Below are positions 43,646 through 51,658 of a stretch of 64,000 nt of DNA, one piece after another (positions within the stretch are counted from its first letter, which is position 1; every line of letters starts with the position of its first letter). The notes beneath the pieces were generated by a model. That model searched no databases. It saw nothing but the letters and a program-made list of their open reading frames with translations, and had not been told where the DNA came from. Origin of the DNA: Flavobacterium sp. N502536 (lineage in GTDB: Bacteria > Bacteroidota > Bacteroidia > Flavobacteriales > Flavobacteriaceae); the NCBI RefSeq assembly GCF_025947345.1, contig NZ_CP110011.1, positions 2,046,001 through 2,110,000 of the forward strand. Direction: 5' to 3'. A program made the position numbers and the translations under genes.

Positions 43646-43718
43646 AATTAAATAATTCTTGAATGTTTACTTCGAGTGCTTTTGCAAGTTTCCAATGATT
43701 AGCATTAAAGATTTCTCT
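43635..43718 (-). pseudogene. C-terminal remnant of an XRE-type (controller-like) regulator
   Basis: The frame REIFNANHWKLAKALEVNIQELFNYGE then stop is open on the minus strand and looks like the last helices of a Cro/C1-type HTH protein (WKLAKALEV-x-I-x-ELF is the usual tail). A TAA precedes it, there is no start codon, and the distance to the predicted promoter leaves no room for an HTH, so the N-terminal part is lost. Its stop codon overlaps the methyltransferase start by 11 bases, the layout expected for translational coupling. Recognition rests on a short stretch. Confidence 0.5.
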
Positions 43719-43770
43719 TTATTTTAAATAACATTCGCCGCATTTGTAATATTAATAAAAATTTTCTTTC

Positions 43771-43792
43771 AAATTTACATCGTGTACAATTT
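43771..43792. promoter_or_regulatory. Imperfect palindrome in the methyltransferase leader
   Basis: AAATTTACA-TCG-TGTACAATTT is an inverted repeat with one bulged base. It lies just downstream of the -7 box TATATTTG on the minus strand (43797-43804), a fitting place for an XRE-type controller operator. Confidence 0.4.
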
Positions 43793-43796
43793 ATAA

Positions 43797-43804
43797 CAAA
43801 TATA
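43797..43804 (-). promoter_or_regulatory. -7 box TATATTTG of the methyltransferase operon
   Basis: The minus-strand match to TAnnTTTG lies about 150 bases before the methyltransferase ATG. No -33 TTG at good spacing. Confidence 0.45.
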
Positions 43805-43930
43805 GCTTATTAACTAATTAAATTTTATGGAAAACAATAATATATTAAAAAATTCTATTGGCAAGTGTATTAATAAATAAAAAGTTATAATAGCGTATTT
43901 ATACGTGTTTTTAGGATGCGATGAAAAAAA

Positions 43931-46393
43931 CTACTTCTCCCTCTTCCCCCATTTAATTTTCATTTTTCCTTCCTCGTCGAGTGCGATTAGATGCAGGACG
44001 ATTCCGCGTTCGCGGACGGCATCGCGTTCGGCTTTGGTGGCGAGTTTGATGTCGTTTTTGGAGTTTCGGAGAGGGATGGTGAGAGCAAGATTGGTGCCTC
44101 GGCCAAAAGAATAAACGCCTTCGGCATCAAGGTTTAAAACACTCGAACTAATGGTGAAATTATTCACATCGACCTGCTCTCCGCGCAATTTAAGTGTACC
44201 GGATAAATCGCTAAACGTAATGTTCTTGACATCGCGGAACGGAAAAGCAAACTTGCCGATCTTCACAATAGGCTCAAAGTTTAACAAAGCACCCTGATTG
44301 ACGTTGAAAGTCAGATTGCCGTGCATCGAATTCGTGATCAATTCGCCGTTGCCGTTGATGAACCCGGTTACATTGGCCTGGCTGCTTAGCTTCCCTTTGA
44401 TATTAGCAGGGCTAAAAGACTGAATCCCGAAGTTGTTGAACGACTTTAAAAAACTGGCAATATCAACCCGATTTACGTTGGCGTTTGAGCTAAAAGCAAA
44501 GTTCTTCCCGCTTGGTTTTACTTCACTGTTAAAGGTGATACTTCCGCCCGAAGTTTGCAGTGAACCGTTTTTAATGACCAATCTCGAATCGATCATTTGT
44601 ACCGTGGCAGTTGTATTGGTTGCGGTTAATTTGTTGTAATTGATTTTATCGGCTTTGATGTCGATGACCACCACACATCTGTCGATTACGGTTCGTAGAT
44701 GGTTTGAAATAGTTGGCTTTTTGGTGGTTTTGGCCGTGGCTTTTACTTTTTGAGAAGTCGCTAAAACTCCCAGAAATTGTTTCAAATCAATATTCGGGCA
44801 ATAGATCTTCCAGTTTACGATCATTTTCTCGGGAGCATCATAATAGAGGTTGAGGAAATTGTCAATTTTTCCTTCTACGAAAATCGTATTCTTATTGTGT
44901 TTGTAGGCAATTTGCTTGATCAGTAAAGCTTTCTCGGTAAAGTCAAGATGAATGTTGGTCTTAACGGCATGAACATTCTTTGGAATATAATGAAAGGAAG
45001 CGTCGTCGACATCTATTTTACCGATAAAACGAGGTTTGGTAATATACAAATCGACAATGTCAAACTGAAATTTTAAGTTGGCTTTGGCGTGGCCTGCCGT
45101 AAACTGAATCCATTTATCGTTGCTTATTTCGTTGAGCCTTTCGATATCAAAGTCAGAACTAACGTTTCCGGTAGCCAGTGGTTTTTCGAGATTATTGATA
45201 GACAATTGCGGAATGGTGAGCGGAATATTTTCGTATTCGCCCACAAAATTCGTTAAAATAATGGCTGAATTAGCATCGTTATAACCGGCTGTAGGTTTGA
45301 AATTATTGGTAAAAATCCCTTTGAAGTGGCAGTTTTTGATCAATCCGTCCGGAATGCTTAATTCGTTGTTTTTGATAATGGCCTGAACAACAATTCTGGG
45401 ATCCCCCTCGGCATTAAAATCCCCCTTGATATCACAATTAACATCGATTGGTTTTTGTAAATTAAATCGGTTAAGCTTAGAACTGATGTTTGCCGATAAT
45501 AAATTGGATGCATTTTGCCATAAAATAGTAGTCCCAATATTGATTCCGAAAAGTGCATTTCCTTTGGCAAGATTAAAAAAAGCGGTAATGTCAAAAGCGT
45601 CTGATCCAATTTTCAGGCCTTTGGTAACAACGTCAATTTTTTCATTTGAAGCAGAGTAGGAAACGGCAAAAGTACCTTTGAGTTCTTTTTGTTTTGCAAA
45701 ACTTCCGTGTACGGTATTAAAGGCCAGGCTTTTAATTTGCGTGTCTAAAAAAACATCGGTTTGCCAGTTGTCCCCATCAAAATTTACTTTTGACTGTAAG
45801 CGGTCCAGATCAAAATCAAACAATTTATGCCCCAGTAGATTGTTTAACGTAAAGTGGACTCCGTTTAGTTCAATCTGGTCGATTGTAGTCTCGGTATCCG
45901 ATTTGTTTTCAGGTGTTTTTTTCTTTTTCGGCTTAAAAATATTGGCATTCGAATAGCCGTTTTGTGCCTTATACACGTAGATTGCTGCGTCGTTGATGAG
46001 GATTTTGTGAATGTTGATTTCGTCATGTACCAAACTCCAAATGTTCAGGCGCACCTCAATTTCTTTAGCTTTTAATAAAGTATGCTGGTGCGTTGCCCAT
46101 TGATTGTCTTTGACTTCAACCTCCTTTAGGGCCAAAGTAAAGTTAGGGAAACCGGTTAGAAATTTATAATGAAAATCGCCAATATGGAATTTCCCGTTGA
46201 TGTTTTCATTGATTTTGGTGTTGATCCTGGCGATGATTTCGGTTTTGTTCCGATTAAAATATATAGACAATCCGCCACAAGCGATAAGCAGTAAAGCAAT
46301 AAGTCCCAGAACGAAAAAGCAAAAACGCCTGGCATATTTTTTAAAATGAATCGATTGAAAAAAGTTTTTTATGTAGAGTAAAGTAGCTTTCAT
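43931..46393 (-). CDS. AsmA-like envelope protein
   Basis: 820 residues. An N-terminal TM anchor (FCFFVLGLIALLLIACGGLSIYF) leads to a long periplasmic chain of beta strands. NKTEIIARINTKINENINGKFHIGDFHYKFLTGFPNFTLALKEVEV is the typical AsmA N-terminal domain; the C-terminal DUF3971/AsmA-like part (GSLQTSGGSITFNSEV, LRGEQVDVNNFTISSSVLNLDAEGVYSFGRGTNLALTIPLRNS) forms the lipid-groove-like fold. Members of the family help move or balance phospholipids between the membranes. The gene is monocistronic and marks the right edge of the accessory block, whose base composition it does not share. Confidence 0.88.
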   Translation of the reverse strand: MKATLLYIKNFFQSIHFKKYARRFCFFVLGLIALLLIACGGLSIYFNRNKTEIIARINTKINENINGKFHIGDFHYKFLTGFPNFTLALKEVEVKDNQWATHQHTLLKAKEIEVRLNIWSLVHDEINIHKILINDAAIYVYKAQNGYSNANIFKPKKKKTPENKSDTETTIDQIELNGVHFTLNNLLGHKLFDFDLDRLQSKVNFDGDNWQTDVFLDTQIKSLAFNTVHGSFAKQKELKGTFAVSYSASNEKIDVVTKGLKIGSDAFDITAFFNLAKGNALFGINIGTTILWQNASNLLSANISSKLNRFNLQKPIDVNCDIKGDFNAEGDPRIVVQAIIKNNELSIPDGLIKNCHFKGIFTNNFKPTAGYNDANSAIILTNFVGEYENIPLTIPQLSINNLEKPLATGNVSSDFDIERLNEISNDKWIQFTAGHAKANLKFQFDIVDLYITKPRFIGKIDVDDASFHYIPKNVHAVKTNIHLDFTEKALLIKQIAYKHNKNTIFVEGKIDNFLNLYYDAPEKMIVNWKIYCPNIDLKQFLGVLATSQKVKATAKTTKKPTISNHLRTVIDRCVVVIDIKADKINYNKLTATNTTATVQMIDSRLVIKNGSLQTSGGSITFNSEVKPSGKNFAFSSNANVNRVDIASFLKSFNNFGIQSFSPANIKGKLSSQANVTGFINGNGELITNSMHGNLTFNVNQGALLNFEPIVKIGKFAFPFRDVKNITFSDLSGTLKLRGEQVDVNNFTISSSVLNLDAEGVYSFGRGTNLALTIPLRNSKNDIKLATKAERDAVRERGIVLHLIALDEEGKMKIKWGKREK

Positions 46394-46575
46394 CTGGAAG
46401 AATTTTCAAGAACTTTAAAGATAACGTAAAAAACTGACGTTTCTCTAAAAAGATAAAATCCACAGCTGCGTAGGTTAAAACTTATGATTTTACGTTTTCG
46501 GATTAATATAATTAATGACAATACATTTATAATGAAAACTAATTTGGTTATGGTGTTTCATTTGCATTTAATTTT

Positions 46576-46583
46576 TAAATTTG
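46576..46583 (+). promoter_or_regulatory. -7 box TAAATTTG of trxA
   Basis: It matches TAnnTTTG, 55 bases before ATG 46638. No -33 element at standard spacing. Confidence 0.4.
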
Positions 46584-46637
46584 TGGTCTAGTTTGAAACG
46601 AAACAATTCAGACGATAATTTTAAAAGATAAGAAATT

Positions 46638-46955
46638 ATGGCATTAGCAATAACAGATGCTACTTTTGATGAAGTAGTTTTGAAATCAGACAAACCAGTA
46701 ATGGTAGATTTTTGGGCAGCATGGTGTGGTCCTTGTAGAATGGTTGGTCCAATCATTGACCAATTAAGCGATGAATACGCAGGTAAAGTAGTTGTTGGTA
46801 AAGTAGATGTAGATGCTAACCAGGAATTTGCTGCAAAATATGGTGTGCGTAACATACCTACCGTTTTGGTTTTTCATAACGGTGAAGTAGTAGGAAAACA
46901 AGTTGGAGTAGCTCCAAAACAAACCTACGCAGATAGTTTAGACGCTTTGTTGTAA
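46638..46955 (+). CDS. trxA: Thioredoxin
   Basis: 105 residues, standard length. The redox active site is W29-C30-G31-P32-C33 in DFWAAWCGPCRMVGP, with the cis-Pro in VRNIPTVLVF and the buried Asp in VMVDFWA. It is a cytoplasmic protein disulfide reductase. It has its own promoter and a strong terminator, and sits divergently from the AsmA-like gene. Confidence 0.97.
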   Translation: MALAITDATFDEVVLKSDKPVMVDFWAAWCGPCRMVGPIIDQLSDEYAGKVVVGKVDVDANQEFAAKYGVRNIPTVLVFHNGEVVGKQVGVAPKQTYADSLDALL

Positions 46956-46977
46956 TCGTAAAGATTATGATTTATAT

Positions 46978-47009
46978 AAAAAAGGTTCGACGAAAGTCGG
47001 ACCTTTTTT
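46978..47009 (+). terminator. Rho-independent terminator after trxA
   Basis: Arms AAAAAGGTTCGAC and GTCGGACCTTTTT pair with a GAAA tetraloop and one T-G mismatch, then a T run. Confidence 0.88.
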
Positions 47010-47019
47010 ATGTTTAAAG

Positions 47020-47120
47020 GTTTTTGCCGCAGATTAAAAAAATCATTCTTACTGTGTAATCTGTGGCAAAAAGAATTTTAATTCGTGCCAATTCGTAAAA
47101 TTGCTGGCAAACTTTTTTTA
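47020..47120. repeat. CTGTGGC / AATTCGTGCCAATTCG repeat
   Basis: TGCCGCAGATTAAAAAAATCATT, TAATCTGTGGCAAAAAG and AATTCGTGCCAATTCGTAAAA are members of the family described at 6434. Confidence 0.6.
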
Positions 47121-47149
47121 TTTTTAACGAATCTTATATTTCTTTAAAA

Positions 47150-49729
47150 ATGAAAATTCTCTATAGCTCTCTTTGTATTCTTGCATGTACTACAATTGGT
47201 TTTTCTCAATCGAAACAAAAAGAAATTTATCTTTTAGATAAAGGCGTTTCGAAAGAGTTAGCAACTTACCGAAAACAAGAAATTTCCAATGTAAAATATG
47301 CGCTCTCATTTGAAATTCCAGGTCAGAGAGAAAAGGAAATTAAATCCAATCTTGTTTTAGAATTGACCTTATTAGATCATCCTTATCGAAGTGTGTATTT
47401 GGATTTTAAAGAGAAATCAGAAAATATAAAAGCAATTGAGGTTAATGGTAAACCGGTTTCAATTGTTCATGAAAATGGGCATATTGTTATTCCTACAGAA
47501 GCTTTAAACTCAGGAAAAAATACAATTGGTATTTCTTTTATAGCTGGAAATCTATCTTTAAACCGAAATGATGATTTCTTGTATACCTTACTGGTTCCGG
47601 ATCGGGCGAGTACCTTATTTCCGTGTTTTGACCAACCGGATATCAAAGCAACTTATAAGTTAAGTTTGACTGTTCCTAAAGACTGGTCGGTTTTGGCTGG
47701 TGCCGATGTGAAAGAGAAAACGGAGAAAGGAGACTTTACCGCTTATACCTTTGGAGAATCGGATAAAATGAGTACCTATTTGTTCTCTTTTGTAGCCGGA
47801 AAATTCAAAAGTGTGACGAAGAAACCAGGTAATCGGGAAATGACGATGCTGTATCGCGAAAACAATGCAGAAAAATTAAGAAGCAGCACCGATACGATCT
47901 TTAATTTGCACCAGCAATCGTTAGATTTTCTGGAAAAATATACCCGTTATAAATTTCCGTTTCAGAAGCTGGATTTTGCTTCAATTCCGGTTTTTCAGTA
48001 TGGCGGAATGGAGCATGTAGGAGCTATTCAGTACAAAGAATCTACTTTGTTTTTGGATAATAGTGCTACAGACAGTGAGAAATTAGACCGTGCCAAATTG
48101 ATTGCACACGAAACTTCACACATGTGGTTTGGTGATTTGGTGACCATGAAATGGTTTGATGATGTCTGGATGAAGGAAGTGTTTGCTAATTTTATGGCAG
48201 ACAAAATTATGAATCCGATTTTCCCGAAAGTAAATCATAATCTACAATTTTTAACGGCTCATTATCCAAGTGCTTATGGCGAAGATCGTTCGCTGGGGAC
48301 ACATCCGATCAAGCAAAATTTAGCCAATCTAAAAAATGCGGGTTCATTATACGGAGCGATCATTTACAACAAAGCACCCATAATGATGCGTCAGTTAGAA
48401 GCTTCGATGGGGAAAGAAGCCTTTCAGAAAGGAATCGAAAAATACATTAAAAAATATGCCAACGACAACGCCGACTGGAACAATCTGGTCGAAATTCTCG
48501 ACGCCGAAACACCGCTCGATATGCAAAAATGGAGCACGGTTTGGGTCAATAAATCGGGAAGGGCGATTTTTAAAGATCAAATCAAATACGATGCTCAAAA
48601 CCGAATTGCGATTTTTGAAATTACACAACAGGCAGAAGATCAATCTGCAAATGTGTGGCCTCAGACTTTTGAAATTGGCCTGGTTTATCCTAATAGTGTA
48701 AAAGTGATCAATGCTACTATAAAAGATAAAAGTCTGTTGCTAAAAGAAGCCGTTGGACTTGAGAAACCATTGGCTGTTATTTACAACTATAATGGTTTTG
48801 GATACGGTGTTTTTCCGCTTGACGGGAATAATTTAGAGTCTGTTTTAACATTGAAAGATGAGGTGGCAAGGGCTTCAACTTATATTAACATTTACGAAAA
48901 TACGTTAACGGGGAATATTGCTCCTGCAAAAGCTTTTGCTTGTTTTTTAAAAGGAATTCAGCAGGAACAAAACGAATTGGTTTTGAAAATTATCACCAAT
49001 CAAACTAGTGCCGTTTTCTGGAAGTTTCTGACGGAAAAGCAGCAAAATATTGGACAAAAAGAACTTTCGGCTATTGTATATACGCGTTTGCAGGCCAGTT
49101 TGCCAAGCAATATCAAGAAGACTTTGTTTAATTTATTTAGTTCAGTTGCTTATTCGGCTACTGATAAGGAACAATTGTATAAAATTTGGAACAAAGAAAC
49201 TGTGATTCCGGGCTTAAAACTAAATGAAGACGATTATACCAATATGGCTATGAATTTGGCTATATTTAAACATGAAAAAGCAGATGAAATTTTAAACAAA
49301 ACCAGAACTACGATTGCGAATCCCGACAAGCAAAAGCGATTTGAATTCCTGCTTCCGTCTTTGTCAAAAGACGAATCGGTTCGTGATGCTTTTGTGCAGT
49401 CTTTAAAAGATGATGCGAACAGAGAAAAGGAATCCTGGGTTGCTGTAGGTTTAGCGAATATCAATCACCCGTTGCGTCAGGAAAGTGCTCAAAAGTACAT
49501 TAGATTTTCGTTAGATTTGGTGGAAGAAATTCAGCGTACCGGAGATATCTTTTTCCCAAAAGACTGGCTGAATAACACGGTTGGGAAATATTCGTCGAAA
49601 TATGCTTTTGATGAAGTGCAGCGATTCCTGAAAGAGAATCCGGAGTTTAGTCCCATTTTGAAAAGAAAATTATTGCAGGCAACCGATGGTTTGTATCGTG
49701 CGCAAAATATTAAAAAAGAAACCGAATGA
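47150..49729 (+). CDS. M1 family aminopeptidase, exported
   Basis: 859 residues. A signal peptide (KILYSSLCILACTTIGFSQ) comes first. The exopeptidase motif is GGMEH (285-289; GAMEN in most members), followed by the zinc motif H320-ETS-H324 and the third ligand Glu in WMKEVFANFMADKI. The catalytic Tyr is expected in SLYGAIIYNKAPIMMRQLE. The long C-terminal part is helical, as in ERAP/aminopeptidase N-like enzymes. It removes N-terminal residues from peptides in the periplasm or outside. Its stop overlaps the start of the DUF58 gene by 4 bases, so the two are translationally coupled. Confidence 0.93.
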   Translation: MKILYSSLCILACTTIGFSQSKQKEIYLLDKGVSKELATYRKQEISNVKYALSFEIPGQREKEIKSNLVLELTLLDHPYRSVYLDFKEKSENIKAIEVNGKPVSIVHENGHIVIPTEALNSGKNTIGISFIAGNLSLNRNDDFLYTLLVPDRASTLFPCFDQPDIKATYKLSLTVPKDWSVLAGADVKEKTEKGDFTAYTFGESDKMSTYLFSFVAGKFKSVTKKPGNREMTMLYRENNAEKLRSSTDTIFNLHQQSLDFLEKYTRYKFPFQKLDFASIPVFQYGGMEHVGAIQYKESTLFLDNSATDSEKLDRAKLIAHETSHMWFGDLVTMKWFDDVWMKEVFANFMADKIMNPIFPKVNHNLQFLTAHYPSAYGEDRSLGTHPIKQNLANLKNAGSLYGAIIYNKAPIMMRQLEASMGKEAFQKGIEKYIKKYANDNADWNNLVEILDAETPLDMQKWSTVWVNKSGRAIFKDQIKYDAQNRIAIFEITQQAEDQSANVWPQTFEIGLVYPNSVKVINATIKDKSLLLKEAVGLEKPLAVIYNYNGFGYGVFPLDGNNLESVLTLKDEVARASTYINIYENTLTGNIAPAKAFACFLKGIQQEQNELVLKIITNQTSAVFWKFLTEKQQNIGQKELSAIVYTRLQASLPSNIKKTLFNLFSSVAYSATDKEQLYKIWNKETVIPGLKLNEDDYTNMAMNLAIFKHEKADEILNKTRTTIANPDKQKRFEFLLPSLSKDESVRDAFVQSLKDDANREKESWVAVGLANINHPLRQESAQKYIRFSLDLVEEIQRTGDIFFPKDWLNNTVGKYSSKYAFDEVQRFLKENPEFSPILKRKLLQATDGLYRAQNIKKETE

Positions 49730-50652
49730 AAATTGAATCGGAAATAGAGAAAGTCTCCAGTTTCCAGCATCTCGAAATGTTGGCGAATCAGGTGGTAGAA
49801 GGGTTTATCTCGGGAATGCACAAGAGTCCGTTTCATGGATTTTCGGCTGAATTTGCCGAGCATAAAGTCTACAATGCCGGAGAAAGCACCAAACACATCG
49901 ATTGGAAATTATTTGCCAAAACAGATCGTTTGTACACGAAACGTTTTGAGGAAGAAACCAATTTGCGATGTCATTTAATTGTCGATAACTCATCGTCGAT
50001 GCATTATCCGGAGCTCAGGCCAAATCAGCCTTTTTATGAGAAGAAGATTGGTTTTGCTGTTTTGGCGTCGGCTGTTTTAATGAATATCCTTAAGAAGCAG
50101 CGTGATGCTGTAGGGTTGAGTGTTTTCTCCGACAGCTACGAATATTATGCTCCCGAAAAAGGAAGTGATCGTCACCATCGAATGTTGCTCAATAAACTGG
50201 AAGAGTTGCTGCAGCAGCCAAAAGTCAAAAAAAGCACTGATACCATTACCTATCTGCATCAAATCGCTGAGAAGATTCACCGTCGCTCGATGATTATTTT
50301 ATTTACCGATATGTTTCAGTCAGAAGACGATGAGAAGCTTTTTAACGCTTTACAGCATTTAAAACACAACAAACACAAAGTGGTTTTGTTTCATGTAGTG
50401 GATGATAGAACAGAGCTTAAATTTGACTTTGATAACACGCCGCGCAAGTTTATCGACTTAGAATCAGGCGAAGAGGTATCGCTTTTTGCGGATAATGTAA
50501 AAGCAGAATACGAAAAAAGGGCAGAGGAGTATTTCAAGAAACTGTCTTTAACCTGTGCTAAGAATCAAATTAAGTATGTTTCGGTGAATGTAGGGGATGA
50601 TTTTGAAAAAATATTGACGACATATTTGGTTGAAAAACAAAACTTTGGCTAA
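49726..50652 (+). CDS. DUF58 domain protein (vWA-like)
   Basis: 308 residues. GFSAEFAEHKVYNAGESTKHIDWKLFAKTDRLYTKRFEEE is the DUF58 core, followed by a von Willebrand A-like fold with a MIDAS-like DNSSSM and a LFTDMFQSEDD strand. DUF58 proteins usually accompany MoxR ATPases and other vWA proteins in envelope-stress loci; no moxR gene is present here. It overlaps the M1 peptidase gene by 4 bases (ATGA). It is cytoplasmic by sequence, with no TM segment. Confidence 0.88.
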   Translation: MKIESEIEKVSSFQHLEMLANQVVEGFISGMHKSPFHGFSAEFAEHKVYNAGESTKHIDWKLFAKTDRLYTKRFEEETNLRCHLIVDNSSSMHYPELRPNQPFYEKKIGFAVLASAVLMNILKKQRDAVGLSVFSDSYEYYAPEKGSDRHHRMLLNKLEELLQQPKVKKSTDTITYLHQIAEKIHRRSMIILFTDMFQSEDDEKLFNALQHLKHNKHKVVLFHVVDDRTELKFDFDNTPRKFIDLESGEEVSLFADNVKAEYEKRAEEYFKKLSLTCAKNQIKYVSVNVGDDFEKILTTYLVEKQNFG

Positions 50653-50690
50653 AACTTTGAAAAAATATTTAATTTTTTTTCAAAAAACAC

Positions 50691-50720
50691 TTGCAGAAAC
50701 GAAATTCTGTACTATCTTTG
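50691..50720 (+). promoter_or_regulatory. Promoter TTG-N19-TATCTTTG of tRNA-Asp (copy 1)
   Basis: TTG at 50691-50693 and TATCTTTG at 50713-50720 lie just before the tRNA, with the same layout as the second copy. Confidence 0.8.
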
Positions 50721-50738
50721 CAACCGCAATAACGCAGA

Positions 50739-50812
50739 GGTTTGGTAGTTCAGTTGGTTAGAATACATGCCTGTCACGCATGGGGTCGCGGGTTCGAGTC
50801 CCGTCCAGACCG
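50739..50812 (+). tRNA. tRNA-Asp (GUC), copy 1
   Basis: 74 bases. The acceptor stem GGTTTGG pairs with CCAGACC; the D-arm contains AGTTGGTTAGA; the anticodon stem-loop TGCCT-GTC-ACGCA gives GUC; the T-arm is CGGGTTCGAGTCCCG. The CCA end is not encoded. A second, identical copy lies 578 bases downstream. Confidence 0.95.
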
Positions 50813-50822
50813 CAATATTGGG

Positions 50823-50852
50823 AAAAGCCTTTCTTAACGGAAAGGCTTTTTT
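50823..50852 (+). terminator. Terminator of tRNA-Asp copy 1
   Basis: Arms AAAAGCCTTTC and GGAAAGGCTTTT around TTAAC. Confidence 0.88.
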
Positions 50853-50989
50853 GCCCAAATACGGTATCTAAGATTAGTTGTGTTGTTTTGCTACGACTTT
50901 GTAACTCGTAGCTGGTTTAGTAGTTAGACCAATGAAAAGCTTTCCACTTTTGTGGATGGCTTTTTTGATTTAGGACACTTTTGGTTTTT

Positions 50990-51215
50990 GTTTTTAAATG
51001 CAAAGAGCGCTAAGATTTAAGTAAAGTCCGCAAAGTTTTTTATAAGCTTTGCGGATTTTTTGGTTTTTGGTTTAGCCGCAAGGGGTGCTAAGGTTTGCGC
51101 GAAGTTCGCAAGGTTTTTTATGGGCTTTGCGGATTTTTTGGTTTTGCTTGTTTGGTTTAGCCGTAAAGTGCGCTAAGGTTTACGCGAAGTTTTTTAAGTT
51201 TTGCGGAGTTGGCGC
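50990..51215. repeat. Tandem degenerate repeat, about 80-85 bases, three units
   Basis: Each unit reads roughly GCAAAG-GCGCTAAG-TTT-CG-AAGT-CGCAAAG-TTTTTTAT, then GCTTTGCGGATTTTTTGG, then TTTGGTTTAGCC. Units begin near 50998, 51078 and 51162; the third is shortened. Inside each, CCGCAAAG and CTTTGCGG form a hairpin. No gene is supported. Confidence 0.7.
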
Positions 51216-51341
51216 TTTCCGTTTTGGGTTCTTTGAAGTCAAAAAGAAAGAAAGTTCTTCTTTTTTGATTTGACAGGCGAATTTTAAAATATTGGAATCT
51301 AATCAATTAAAAATTTCTTAAAATTTATTCGCAAAAAAAGC

Positions 51342-51371
51342 TTGTAGAATCAAAGATCTGTTGTATTTTTG
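51342..51371 (+). promoter_or_regulatory. Promoter TTG-N19-TATTTTTG of tRNA-Asp (copy 2)
   Basis: TTG at 51342-51344 and TATTTTTG at 51364-51371, the same spacing as copy 1. Confidence 0.8.
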
Positions 51372-51390
51372 CACTCGCAATAACGCAGTT

Positions 51391-51464
51391 GGTTTGGTAG
51401 TTCAGTTGGTTAGAATACATGCCTGTCACGCATGGGGTCGCGGGTTCGAGTCCCGTCCAGACCG
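51391..51464 (+). tRNA. tRNA-Asp (GUC), copy 2
   Basis: Identical 74-base gene to the copy at 50739. The similarity extends into the 5' flank (CGCAATAACGCAG) and the 3' terminator, which marks a recent tandem duplication. Confidence 0.95.
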
Positions 51465-51475
51465 CAATATTGGGA

Positions 51476-51504
51476 GAAGCCTTTCTTAATGGAAAGGCTT
51501 TTTT
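51476..51504 (+). terminator. Terminator of tRNA-Asp copy 2
   Basis: AGAAGCCTTTC / GGAAAGGCTTTT around TTAAT, a near copy of the first tRNA terminator. Confidence 0.85.
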
Positions 51505-51594
51505 GTTTTAGAAAACTTTCTAGAATAAATTGTAAACTCCAAAGTTCCAAATTCCAATAAAACATATAGTCGTGTTGGAGTTTGGAATTTTTTA

Positions 51595-51628
51595 TTTGGA
51601 ATTTAAATTCTATTTCTTCTTATCTTTA
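51595..51628 (+). promoter_or_regulatory. Promoter TTTG-N22-TATCTTTA of the AraC gene
   Basis: TTTG at 51595-51598 and TATCTTTA at 51621-51628, with A for the final G. It lies downstream of the ATG at 51572, so that codon cannot be the start. Confidence 0.45.
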
Positions 51629-51658
51629 ATATCGCAAGAGACATCGTATCAAGCTTCA

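Noticed and set aside
39125..43930. Prophage or integrative element carrying the methyltransferase island
   Set aside because: No integrase, transposase, tRNA junction or clear direct repeats at the borders were seen, so I call it an accessory island only.
43905..44114. 69-codon + frame at the right edge of the island
   Set aside because: It lies almost entirely antisense to the C-terminus of the AsmA-like gene.
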